Source of the DNA: Acidobacteriota bacterium
Lineage (GTDB): Bacteria > Acidobacteriota > Terriglobia > Terriglobales > SCQP01
Direction: 5' to 3'
DNA: 64,000 bases
Assembly: GCA_004299485.1 (NCBI GenBank)
Contig: SCQP01000014.1
Span: 62,001 to 126,000, forward strand
In this document: positions 1 through 8,273 of the stretch, piece after piece
Position numbering within the stretch: position 1 is the first letter of the stretch
How the letters are laid out: each line of letters opens with the position of its first letter
Position numbers and translations under genes: made by a program
Notes under the pieces: generated by a model
Database searches by the model: none
What the model was told of the DNA's origin: nothing
What the model saw: the letters and a program-made list of their open reading frames with translations, nothing else

Positions 1-1633
1 CATTGGCGCGCACCCCAATCTTGCGGTGCGGTTCGGCCCAGGCCATGAAGGCCTGCAACAGCGGATCTTTCGGATCGCCAGGCACCGTTGGCACCTGGCC
101 TGCGTAGATATTGCCGCTGCTGCCGTCAATCGAAATCCAGGCGCCTTCGGCAAAGCTGCGCTTGCCGATGGTGAGCTTGCGGGTGTGCTCGTCCACCACG
201 ATGCCGCTGGCGCCGGCCACACAGCACTTACCCATGCCGCGCGTAACCACGGCGGCGTGGCTGGTCATGCCGCCGCGCGAGGTGAGAATACCCGCGGCGA
301 CTTCCATGCCATGAATGTCTTCCGGTGTCGTCTCGGCGCGCACCAGCAACACCGGTCCTTTCTTCTTTTGCGTCCACGCGACGGCAGCGTCTGCAGTAAA
401 CACGATTTGGCCAACGGCCGCGCCCGGCGAGGCCGGTAGACCATGCGCCAGCGGCTCGTAATTCTTCAACTGCTTTGGGTCAAAGCGCGGGAACAGCAGC
501 TCGTAGACCTGATTGGCATCCACGCGGAACACAGCCTCGACCTTGGTGATCAGCCCTTCGTTGACCATGTCGGTAGCCAGCTTCACCGCGGCGCGGCCGG
601 TGCGTTTGCCGTTGCGCGTCTGCAGCATATACAGCCGGCCGTCCTGAATAGTGAACTCGAAATCCTGCATATCGCGGTAATGCCGCTCCAGCCGCGTGGT
701 GATGTCGCGCAGTTGCTGATAGACATTGGGCATTTGCTTCTCGAGCTCGCGGATGGGCACCGGCGTGCGAATCCCAGCGACCACGTCTTCGCCCTGCGCG
801 TTCATCAGGAACTCGCCGTAAAACTCCTTTTCGCCCGTTGCCGGATTGCGCGTAAAGCCCACGCCCGTGCCGCTGGTTTCGCCCAAATTACCGAAGACCA
901 TGGCCTGCACGTTTACCGCGGTGCCGAGGTCCTCAGAAATATTATTCATACGGCGGTAATGCCGCGCGCGATCGTTAAACCAGGAACGGAAGACGGCGTC
1001 GCGCGCCATGGTGAGCTGCTCAACGGCATCCTGTGGGAACGGCTTGCCGGTGTGCTTCTGGATCAGCTTCTTGTAGCCGGCGATGACCGCCTGCAAATCG
1101 GCGGCGTTCAGATCGGTGTCCAGCTTCACGCGCCGGCGTTTCTTCTGCCCGTCGAAAATCGCGTCGAAGGCATCTTTGGGGATTTCCTGCACCACGTTGC
1201 CGAACATCTGCATCAGCCGCCGATAGGAGTCGTAGGCGAAACGAGGATTCTGGCTGCGCTTCGCCAGCCCCGCCACCGTCTGGTCGTTCAGCCCGAGATT
1301 GAGGATGGTATCCATCATGCCCGGCATGGAGAATTTGGCCCCGCTGCGCACGCTCACCAGCAGCGGATTGGCGGCGTCGCCCAATTTCTGCCCAGCGGCG
1401 CGCTGCAAGCCCTCAAGCGCCGCCCGCATCTGCGTATCGGCCTCCTCGGGCACGCGGTTGCCGAGCTTGTAGTACTCGCGGCAGGTCGCCGTCGACAACG
1501 TAAATCCAGGAGGCACCGGCAGCCCGGCGTTGGTCATTTCCGCCAGACCCGCGCCTTTTCCGCCCAGCTCATCCTTCATTTTGCCGTTGCCGTCCGCCTT
1601 GCCTTCACCGAATGAAAATACGTATTTGGCCAT
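1..1633 (-). CDS. ppdK: pyruvate phosphate dikinase, 5' part (runs off window)
   Basis: Pyruvate phosphate dikinase interconverts pyruvate, ATP and Pi with phosphoenolpyruvate, AMP and PPi in the cytoplasm. The gene reads leftwards from ATG at 1633 and leaves the window, so 544 codons are visible of an enzyme that usually has about 880-900. The protein starts MAKYVFSFGEG and continues with GGKGAGLAEM, the nucleotide-binding start. The phosphohistidine-domain motif GGMTSHAAVVTRGMGK is encoded near 235-285, so the His that carries the phosphate is present. AGGAGAAGG ends 7 nt before the ATG and fixes the start. The C-terminal PEP/pyruvate TIM-barrel lies outside. It is divergent from the S10 peptidase operon, with 161 bp between the starts. 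It could be confused with PEP synthase, but the N-terminal sequence is PPDK-like. Confidence 0.95.
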   Translation of the reverse strand, partial: MAKYVFSFGEGKADGNGKMKDELGGKGAGLAEMTNAGLPVPPGFTLSTATCREYYKLGNRVPEEADTQMRAALEGLQRAAGQKLGDAANPLLVSVRSGAKFSMPGMMDTILNLGLNDQTVAGLAKRSQNPRFAYDSYRRLMQMFGNVVQEIPKDAFDAIFDGQKKRRRVKLDTDLNAADLQAVIAGYKKLIQKHTGKPFPQDAVEQLTMARDAVFRSWFNDRARHYRRMNNISEDLGTAVNVQAMVFGNLGETSGTGVGFTRNPATGEKEFYGEFLMNAQGEDVVAGIRTPVPIRELEKQMPNVYQQLRDITTRLERHYRDMQDFEFTIQDGRLYMLQTRNGKRTGRAAVKLATDMVNEGLITKVEAVFRVDANQVYELLFPRFDPKQLKNYEPLAHGLPASPGAAVGQIVFTADAAVAWTQKKKGPVLLVRAETTPEDIHGMEVAAGILTSRGGMTSHAAVVTRGMGKCCVAGASGIVVDEHTRKLTIGKRSFAEGAWISIDGSSGNIYAGQVPTVPGDPKDPLLQAFMAWAEPHRKIGVRAN

Positions 1634-1690
1634 TGCCGTTCCTTCTCCTAAACCTTCCCTTGTCAGAATAACAGGACCATGACGATGTCC

Positions 1691-1711
1691 CACGCGTCAT
1701 GCACGCGTGCA
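1691..1711. promoter_or_regulatory. repeated ACGCGT motif with a 12-bp palindrome between ppdK and S10 genes
   Basis: TGCACGCGTGCA (1700-1711) is a perfect 12-bp palindrome. CACGCGT occurs twice, at 1691 and 1702, exactly 11 bp (one helical turn) apart. It lies in the 161-bp divergent region between ppdK and the peptidase operon, so it may be an operator serving either side. No regulator can be named from the sequence. A weak promoter for the plus-strand operon (TTGCCG at 1719, CACAAT at 1743, 18-bp spacer) follows it. Confidence 0.3.
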
Positions 1712-1794
1712 AAAACCTTTGCCGTTGCCTTCCGCTTTTTGTCACAATGCGAGCTTCAAGCAGAGTTGTTCGTAACCCGAGAGGATTTCTTGCC

Positions 1795-3360
1795 ATGACG
1801 TCACGATGTTTCCGCTGGACGGGCCTTGTCTTGGGCCTCGCCCTGGCTGCCAGCGTGCCCGCGACGGCTCAGTTTGCCGCCCGGCCCCAGACATTCGCCT
1901 ATGAAACTGCGGCCACCGATCCACCGCCGGTCAAAACCCAACACAGCATTACCGTCGGCGGCAAGACGCTTAGCTACACCGCCGAGGTGGGCAAGATAGC
2001 CGTTCCCGATGCCAGCGGCAAGACCATGGGGCACATGTTCTATGTGGCCTACATCCTCGACAACCCGGACCCGAGCCATCCCCGCCCCGTGACGTTCAGC
2101 TATAACGGCGGCCCGGGATCGGATTCGGTCTACGTGCACATGGGGGGGTTCGGCCCGCGCCGTGTGGTCCTGCAGGACAACGGCAACAACCCTCCGCCGC
2201 CGTACACTATCGTGGACAATGCCGATACCTGGCTCGATTCTTCCGACCTGGTTTTCATCGATGCCATCGGCACCGGCTACAGCCGTGCCACCTCGCACAA
2301 GAACCTGGTCTATGCCTCCAGTGCCCAGGGCGACCTCGAGTGCTTCGCGCAGTTCGTCCGCCTCTGGCTCTATGACAACAATCGTCTGAACTCGCCCCTT
2401 ATTCTGGCTGGCGAAAGCTATGGCACCTTCCGCTCGGCCGGCCTGGCCGACGTGCTCTGGCAGCATCACATTCCCGTGAGCGGCATCGTGCTGCTCTCGA
2501 GCGTACTGAACATGGCGACCCTGCGGCCTTCCTACAGCAACGATCGGCCCTACTGGCTGGCGTTGCCCACGCAAACCGCCATCGCCTGGCATTTCCACAA
2601 GCTCGCACCTCAATATCAAAAAATGTCGCTGCCCGACGCCGTCAAAGCATCCGAAGAATGGGCACAAACCAAGTACGAGCATTATCTCGACCTGGGCGAT
2701 GCGCTCCAGGGCGCTCAGCGCCAGCAGGCACTGCAGGAAATGTCCGGCTTCACCGGCCTCTCGCCCCAATTCCTCGATAGCTGGAATCTGCGCGTGAGCA
2801 CGGCGCTGTTCGACGCTTCTCTGCTCCGTGGCCAGCGCGAAACTATCGGCCGCTACGATGGCACGCAAATCGGCACCTCGCAGACGCCCGGCCAGACGCG
2901 ACCGGATTACGACGCCAGCGACCTGCTCGGCGTGCCCTACCTGCATGAGTTCGTGAGCTACATGGAAAACGAGCTCGACTATAAGACCACGCTGGAGTAC
3001 GGCGATCGCGGTATGGGGGGCGCCGGCATCGAGCGCTGGAACTACAACATCAGCAGCGGTGGCTTCGGCAACTTTTTCGGAGGCGCGGGCGACGACGTCA
3101 GCCAGGATTTGGAGCGCGTCTTCGCCCAGAATCCGTCCATGCGACTCATGCTGTGCGAAGGCTACTTCGATCAGGCGACGCCGATGCTCGAAGCCACCTA
3201 CAGCATGCGGCATCTGTTCATCACCCCGGCCGAACAGAGCCACATCAGCATCGAGCATTACTTGTCCGGTCACATGATCTACGCCCACAAAGATTCGCGC
3301 GAAAAGCTGCACCGCGACTTTGGCGCCTTTGTGAAGACGCTGCCGGGAGTCGCCCAGTGA
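1795..3360 (+). CDS. secreted S10-family serine carboxypeptidase, copy 1
   Basis: Predicted peptidase family S10 enzyme of 521 residues, which would remove C-terminal amino acids from peptides outside the cytoplasm. The N-terminus is a signal peptide (hydrophobic stretch to about residue 26, ATAQ cleavage-like). The oxyanion region FSYNGGPGSDSVYVHMGG is followed by GESYG with nucleophile Ser about residue 208. The Asp of EGYFDQATPM (about 459) and the His of SGHMIYAH (about 493) complete the triad. ATG 1795 is chosen because GAGAGG lies about 10 nt upstream and the signal peptide begins there; the frame is open further upstream but that part looks non-coding. Its stop overlaps the GTG of copy 2. 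The substrate is unknown. Confidence 0.9.
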   Translation: MTSRCFRWTGLVLGLALAASVPATAQFAARPQTFAYETAATDPPPVKTQHSITVGGKTLSYTAEVGKIAVPDASGKTMGHMFYVAYILDNPDPSHPRPVTFSYNGGPGSDSVYVHMGGFGPRRVVLQDNGNNPPPPYTIVDNADTWLDSSDLVFIDAIGTGYSRATSHKNLVYASSAQGDLECFAQFVRLWLYDNNRLNSPLILAGESYGTFRSAGLADVLWQHHIPVSGIVLLSSVLNMATLRPSYSNDRPYWLALPTQTAIAWHFHKLAPQYQKMSLPDAVKASEEWAQTKYEHYLDLGDALQGAQRQQALQEMSGFTGLSPQFLDSWNLRVSTALFDASLLRGQRETIGRYDGTQIGTSQTPGQTRPDYDASDLLGVPYLHEFVSYMENELDYKTTLEYGDRGMGGAGIERWNYNISSGGFGNFFGGAGDDVSQDLERVFAQNPSMRLMLCEGYFDQATPMLEATYSMRHLFITPAEQSHISIEHYLSGHMIYAHKDSREKLHRDFGAFVKTLPGVAQ

Positions 3361-4910
3361 GGCGTCTGGCGCTCGCCGCGACCCTGGTCCTGAGCATTGG
3401 CCTGCTGGCCAGTGCTCAGCGCCGGCGTCCAGAAACCTTCGGCTATGAACCTGCGGCTACCGATCCGCCACCGGTCAAAACGCACCACAGCATCACCGTG
3501 AACGGCAAGACGCTGAGCTACACGGCTGAAGTGGGCAAAATTCCGATCCCCGACGCCAGCGGCAAAACCATGGGCCACATGTTCTACGTGGCCTACATGC
3601 TCGACCATCCCGATCCGGCGCATCTGCGTCCGGTCACCTTCAGCTACAACGGCGGCCCGGGGTCGGATTCCGTCTATGTGCATATGGGCGGCTTCGGTCC
3701 CGAGCGCGTCGCCCTGGACAACAACGGCAGCAATCCTGCGCCGCCTTATGAAATCGTTCCCAATGCCGATACCTGGCTCGACGTAACCGACCTGGTGTTC
3801 GTTGATGCCATCGGCACCGGTTATAGCCGCGCCACCTCGCGCAAGACCTTGATGGAAGCGGCTACGGCGCAGGGCGACCTCGAGACCTTCGCGCAGTTCG
3901 TCCGCCTCTGGCTCTACCAGAACAATCGCCTCAACTCGCCGCTGATTTTAGCCGGAGAAAGCTACGGTACCTTTCGCACCGCCGGACTGTCCGACGTGCT
4001 TTGGCAGCATCACATTCCGCTGAGCGGCATCGTGCTGCTGTCGGCCGCGCTCAACATGAACACCATTACCGCTTCTTACAGCGACGATCTGCCCTACTGG
4101 CTCGCTCTCCCAACCCAGACCGCCATCGCCTGGCACTTCCATAAGCTGCCGGCAAATTTGCAAAGCGAGCCGCTGCCGCAGGTCGAGCAACAAGCTGAGC
4201 AGTGGGCCGAAACCAAATACGTTCATTACTTGAATCTGGGCGGCGCACTGCAAGGTGCTGAGCGTCAGCAGGCGATCGAGGAGATGTCGGAGTACACCGG
4301 CTTGTCGCCGCAATTCCTCGATAGTTGGAACCTGCGCATCTCCACCGGCCTGTTCGACTCTTCCCTGCTGCGCAGCCAGCGCGAAACCATCGGCCGCTAC
4401 GACGGCACGCAGATCGGCCACAGCCGCACGCCCGGCCAAACTTATCCGGATTACGACGCCAGCGATCTGCTTTCTACGCCCTACCTGCACGAGTTCGTGA
4501 ACTACCTGAAAAACGACCTCGATTTTAAAACCACCGTCGAATATGGGGATCGCGGCATGGGCGGCGCGGGCATTCCGGCCTGGACCTATAACATTCGTGG
4601 CAACGGCAAAGCCGGTGGCTGGGGTACCAGCGGCGGCGGCAACGACGCCAGCCAGAATCTCGAACTCACCTTCGCTCAGGATCCTTCGCTGCGGCTCATG
4701 CTCTGCGAGGGCTACTTTGATCAGGCCACGCCAACCCTCGAGGCCGAGTACGCCATCCGGCATCTCTTCATTACACCCGAGGCGATGACCCACGTCACCA
4801 TCGAACATTACATGTCCGGCCACATGATCTACGCCCACAAAGATTCGCGGGAAAAACTGCACCGCGATTTCGATAATTTCGTCAAAACCCTCCCGGGAGT
4901 TGCGCAATGA
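3357..4910 (+). CDS. secreted S10-family serine carboxypeptidase, copy 2
   Basis: A second S10 paralog of 517 residues, closely similar to copies 1 and 3 along its whole length. It starts at GTG 3357, which overlaps the previous TGA (GTGA) and has GGGAG about 7 nt upstream; translation from there gives MRRLALAATLVLSIGLLASAQ, a signal peptide. The same frame is open for 68 codons before this, but that segment is the copy 1 sequence read in another frame. Catalytic elements are conserved: NGGPGSDSVYVHMGG, GESYG, EGYFDQATPT and SGHMIYAH. A glycine-rich insertion (GNGKAGGWGTSGGGN) lies before the Asp motif, where the three copies differ most. It is probably translated by coupling to copy 1. Confidence 0.9.
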   Translation: MRRLALAATLVLSIGLLASAQRRRPETFGYEPAATDPPPVKTHHSITVNGKTLSYTAEVGKIPIPDASGKTMGHMFYVAYMLDHPDPAHLRPVTFSYNGGPGSDSVYVHMGGFGPERVALDNNGSNPAPPYEIVPNADTWLDVTDLVFVDAIGTGYSRATSRKTLMEAATAQGDLETFAQFVRLWLYQNNRLNSPLILAGESYGTFRTAGLSDVLWQHHIPLSGIVLLSAALNMNTITASYSDDLPYWLALPTQTAIAWHFHKLPANLQSEPLPQVEQQAEQWAETKYVHYLNLGGALQGAERQQAIEEMSEYTGLSPQFLDSWNLRISTGLFDSSLLRSQRETIGRYDGTQIGHSRTPGQTYPDYDASDLLSTPYLHEFVNYLKNDLDFKTTVEYGDRGMGGAGIPAWTYNIRGNGKAGGWGTSGGGNDASQNLELTFAQDPSLRLMLCEGYFDQATPTLEAEYAIRHLFITPEAMTHVTIEHYMSGHMIYAHKDSREKLHRDFDNFVKTLPGVAQ

Positions 4911-6589
4911 AATCGAAATTTACCCTCTCTCTCCTGGCGCTCGCGGTCGCGGCCACGCTGCCGACCTTTGCACAACAGACTCGCCCGGCACGCAACCGTC
5001 GCCCCAACTCACAAAACAGCTCGCAGGCGACGGCGCAAACCAATGCTCAGCCCAAGACGCCCACGCCGGCGCCAGAAGCTACGCCCGCGCCAGGCCGCGG
5101 CAACCAGATGTACGGCTTTGAGCCGGAGGCAACTGACCCGCCGCCGGTCAAAACCCACCACAGCGTGACGATCGACGGCAAGACCTACCAGTACACCGCC
5201 GAAGTCGGCAAAATGCCCATCGCCGATGCCAGCGGCAAGACCATGGGGCACATGTTCTACGTGGCCTACCTCGTCGATAATCCCGACCCCTCGCATCCGC
5301 GCCCGGTGACCATCAGTTATAACGGTGGCCCGGGCTATGCCTCGGTTTGGGTCCATGTCGGCGGCTTCGGTCCGCGCCGCGTCGCGCTCAACGACAACGG
5401 CAGCGTTCCTCCGCCGCCCTACAAGTTGGTCAACAACGCCGACAGTTGGCTCGACGCCACCGACCTGGTTTTTGTCGACGCCGTCGGCACCGGCTATAGC
5501 CGCGCCACCGATCTGAAGAACCTGAAAGCCGCGACCAATGCGCAGGGCGATCTGGAAGCGTTCGCCCAGTTCATCCGCATGTGGATGTATCAAAACAATC
5601 GGCTGAATTCGCCGCTGATTCTGGCCGGTGAAAGCTACGGCACATTCCGCTCCGCCGGTTTGTCCAACGTCCTCTGGCAGCACCACATCCCGGTGACCGG
5701 CATCGTGCTGCTTTCGAGCGTGCTGAACTTCGATACGCTGCGACCCTCCTACAGCAACGACCGGCCCTACTGGCTGATGTTGCCCACGCAGACGGCGATT
5801 GCCTGGCATTACCACAAGCTCGCACCTCAATATCAAAAGGAAACTTTACCCGAGGCGGTAAAGCAGTCCGAGGAGTGGGCCGAAACCAACTATCAACACT
5901 ACCTCGATTTGGGGGATGCTCTCCAGGGCGCTCCGCGCCAACAGGCCCTGAAAGAAATGTCGGCACTGACGGGTCTTTCGCCGCAGTTTCTGGACGGTTG
6001 GAATCTACGTATTTCCACCGCTCTGTTTGATTCTTCCTTGTTGCGCGACCGGCGCAAAATCATCGGCCGCTATGACGGCACACAGATCGGAACCAACCGC
6101 ACGCCGGGTGACATCCGCCCCGATTACGACGCCAGTTCCGACCTCGATACCGCCTACCAGCACGAGTTCGTCGAGTACCTGCGCAATAATCTCGACTACA
6201 GGTCCACGCTCGAGTACGGTCAGTATGGCCTCGGCGGCTCGGGCTTTCCGGGCTGGAGCTACAACATCAGCAGCGGTGGCCGCTTTGGCCGTGGCAGCAG
6301 TGGCCCCGGCAACGCCAATGACGACGTGAGCCAGGATCTCGAACGCGCCTTCGCTCAGGATCCCTCGCTACGCGTCATGCTCTGCGAGGGTTACTTTGAC
6401 CAGGCTACGCCCATGCTGGAGGCGACGTACAGCATGCGCCACCTGTTCATCACGCCCGCCGAACAGACCCACATCTCGATTGAGCACTACGAGTCCGGCC
6501 ACATGATTTACGCCATCAAGGGCACCCGCGAGAAGCTGCACCGCGACTTTGACGCCTTCGTGCGCTCTGTCACTGGAGCTGGACAATAG
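4907..6589 (+). CDS. secreted S10-family serine carboxypeptidase, copy 3
   Basis: The third S10 paralog in the array, 560 residues. ATG 4907 overlaps the TGA of copy 2 (ATGA), with GGGAG upstream. A signal peptide (MKSKFTLSLLALAVAATLP, then TFAQ) is followed by a Q/N/P/T/A-rich linker of about 40 residues that the other two copies lack. The catalytic domain has NGGPGYASVWVHVGG, GESYG, EGYFDQATPM and SGHMIYA. The oxyanion segment differs from copies 1 and 2 (YASVWVHV instead of SDSVYVHM), which could alter substrate choice. It ends the array; 49 bp separate it from the next small gene. No obvious terminator with a T-run is visible. Confidence 0.9.
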   Translation: MKSKFTLSLLALAVAATLPTFAQQTRPARNRRPNSQNSSQATAQTNAQPKTPTPAPEATPAPGRGNQMYGFEPEATDPPPVKTHHSVTIDGKTYQYTAEVGKMPIADASGKTMGHMFYVAYLVDNPDPSHPRPVTISYNGGPGYASVWVHVGGFGPRRVALNDNGSVPPPPYKLVNNADSWLDATDLVFVDAVGTGYSRATDLKNLKAATNAQGDLEAFAQFIRMWMYQNNRLNSPLILAGESYGTFRSAGLSNVLWQHHIPVTGIVLLSSVLNFDTLRPSYSNDRPYWLMLPTQTAIAWHYHKLAPQYQKETLPEAVKQSEEWAETNYQHYLDLGDALQGAPRQQALKEMSALTGLSPQFLDGWNLRISTALFDSSLLRDRRKIIGRYDGTQIGTNRTPGDIRPDYDASSDLDTAYQHEFVEYLRNNLDYRSTLEYGQYGLGGSGFPGWSYNISSGGRFGRGSSGPGNANDDVSQDLERAFAQDPSLRVMLCEGYFDQATPMLEATYSMRHLFITPAEQTHISIEHYESGHMIYAIKGTREKLHRDFDAFVRSVTGAGQ

Positions 6590-6638
6590 GTAGCAGACGC
6601 CACAACCTATCACGTCGCCCGCCGCATCGCAGCGAGCG

Positions 6639-6830
6639 ATGTTGCTCATCCTGGCGATTCTGCTGCTGGTGTCGTGGTGGTTCCTTTGGGGAATCTTCCA
6701 TCTCGCCGGCAGCGGCATTCATCTCGCCTTGGCCGTCGGAATCGGAATTCTCGTCCTTCGGCTCGTCCGCCTGAGCGATGCGCGCCATCCTCCTACAGCC
6801 CAGGTCTCTGCTAACATCGAGAAACCATGA
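6639..6830 (+). CDS. small two-helix membrane protein (lmo0937/DUF5670-like)
   Basis: A 63-residue protein with two hydrophobic helices (about 1-20 and 25-44) separated by a short GSGIH turn, then a charged tail with RLVRLSD. The spacing and the WxxGxxxxxxGxxIHxxL pattern resemble the lmo0937/DUF5670 family of small membrane proteins, whose function is not established. The start ATG 6639 has no good Shine-Dalgarno sequence. Its stop TGA overlaps the ATG of the following 38-codon ORF (ATGA), and it runs in the same direction as thrC and lgt. The family match is from memory of the pattern. Confidence 0.6.
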   Translation: MLLILAILLLVSWWFLWGIFHLAGSGIHLALAVGIGILVLRLVRLSDARHPPTAQVSANIEKP

Positions 6831-6943
6831 CTAGCATCATTCCAGATCAGGACGGTCTTCCCCTGGAGGCTGAAACCGCATTGGCGCAGCGTTCGCTTGC
6901 CACTGCGGACACTACCCTGCTCTGGATGGTCCTATGGCCCTAG
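6827..6943 (+). CDS. possible 38-codon ORF coupled between the small membrane protein and thrC
   Basis: ATG 6827 forms ATGA with the upstream stop, and the TAG at 6941 lies 10 nt inside thrC. The ORF is therefore overlapped at both ends, as in coupled operon genes. The product (MTSIIPDQDGLPLEA, ending TTLLWMVLWP) resembles nothing I recognise. It has five Thr and two adjacent Ile, which is mildly suggestive of a threonine leader peptide, but there is no Thr run or terminator hairpin. It could also be a non-coding leader of thrC. A TAACAT hexamer lies at 6812-6817, 9 nt before the ATG. Confidence 0.25.
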   Translation: MTSIIPDQDGLPLEAETALAQRSLATADTTLLWMVLWP

Positions 6944-8265
6944 CCGAACCCTCCCATTGCGTCCCCAGAGGTTTTCTGCGCTGTATCACCTGCGGTGCAC
7001 ACCCAGGTGCTCTCGCCAATGATGCGCTCTGTCCCTCCTGCGGCGATTTGCTCGAATGGATATGGGACGATGGCTTTTGGCATGCGCGCACTCCTGCCCA
7101 GTGGCAGGCTCTTTGGCGTGCGCGCCGTACCAGCAATGCCCCGCTCGATCGCAGCGGCGTGTGGCGCTTCCGCGAAATGCTGCCGCTGCTGGCGGACACG
7201 GAGCAACCCGTAACCCTGCAGGAAGGCAACACCCCCCTCTATCCTCTGCCCCGCTACGGTGCGGCAATCGGCGTCGGAAATCTTTTTGCCAAGCATCAAG
7301 GCGCCAATCCGACCGGTTCGTTCAAAGACACCGGCATGACCGCCGCGGTTTCTGCGGCGCGCGCTGCGGGCGCGCGCTGGCTGGCCTGTGCCTCAACTGG
7401 AAACACCTCGGCCTCGATGGCCGCCTATGCTGCGCGCGCCGGCCTAGGCTGCCTGGTGCTCGTTCCCGAGGGCAAAATCTCGTGGGGCAAGCTGGCGCAG
7501 GCACTCGACTACGGCGCGCTCACCTGCCAACTGCGTACCGACTTTGACGGCTGCGTGCGCATTCTCAAAGAGGTCATCGCCCGCTTTCCGGCCGCAACCG
7601 TAAATTCGATCAACCCTAACCGGATTGAAGGTCAAAAAACCGTCGCAGTCGAAATAGCTGAGGCGTTCGACTGGCAAGCCCCCGATCACGTTGTCGTTCC
7701 CGGTGGCAACCTGGCCAATGCTTCCGCGCTGGGCAAGGGATTTTTGGAAATGCGTCCCTGGGGCCTGATCGCGCGCGTTCCCCGCATCTCGATCATCCAG
7801 GCGCAAGGCGCGAATCCATTGGTTCGGTGCTGGCGCAATGGGGGTGAACAGATGGTTCCAGTCGTAGCCGATACGCTCGCCAGCGCCATCCGCATCGGCA
7901 ATCCGGCCTCCTGGAATAAAGCCGTGCGCGTGCTGCACGAAACCGGCGGTGAGTGCCTTGATGTAACCGAGGCAGAAATCGCCGAGGCCAAAGCCACGCT
8001 GGGGCGCGAAGGCGTCGCCTGTGAGCCGGCCTCCGCAACCACACTGGCAGGCGCTGCCAAGCTTGCGCGCCTAGGACGCATTCGCTCCAGCGAATCAGTC
8101 GTTCTCATTCTGACCGGGCACGGGCTGAAAGACCCCGATATTACGCTTGCCTTGCACCGCGGCCAACTTCCCTTCCCCATTGATCCACCGCTGCGCCGCG
8201 CTCCGTTGGTGCTCGAACCGCAGGCGGACGCTGTTCTCCATTTACTGGATGCGGAAGTAAACTAA
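6934..8265 (+). CDS. thrC: threonine synthase
   Basis: PLP-dependent threonine synthase (443 residues), which converts O-phosphohomoserine and water to threonine and phosphate in the cytoplasm. The N-terminus has CITC and CPSC pairs, a zinc-ribbon-like element seen in many of these enzymes. The PLP lysine sits in NPTGSFKDTGMT, and the phosphate-binding loop is VPGGNLANA. The length fits the longer class of the family. ATG 6934 has GGATGG a few nt upstream, inside the preceding small ORF. lgt follows after 8 nt. No other threonine pathway genes are in the window. Confidence 0.93.
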   Translation: MALAEPSHCVPRGFLRCITCGAHPGALANDALCPSCGDLLEWIWDDGFWHARTPAQWQALWRARRTSNAPLDRSGVWRFREMLPLLADTEQPVTLQEGNTPLYPLPRYGAAIGVGNLFAKHQGANPTGSFKDTGMTAAVSAARAAGARWLACASTGNTSASMAAYAARAGLGCLVLVPEGKISWGKLAQALDYGALTCQLRTDFDGCVRILKEVIARFPAATVNSINPNRIEGQKTVAVEIAEAFDWQAPDHVVVPGGNLANASALGKGFLEMRPWGLIARVPRISIIQAQGANPLVRCWRNGGEQMVPVVADTLASAIRIGNPASWNKAVRVLHETGGECLDVTEAEIAEAKATLGREGVACEPASATTLAGAAKLARLGRIRSSESVVLILTGHGLKDPDITLALHRGQLPFPIDPPLRRAPLVLEPQADAVLHLLDAEVN

Positions 8266-8273
8266 GAATTTCC

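Noticed and set aside
443-1615. A plus-strand open frame at the left edge
   Set aside because: The minus strand encodes PPDK with its phosphohistidine motif; the plus-strand frame is its shadow.
6585-6612. Possible terminator hairpin (ATAGGT and ACCTAT) after the third S10 gene
   Set aside because: The stem is only 6 bp with a 13-nt loop and there is no T-run, so intrinsic termination is not supported.
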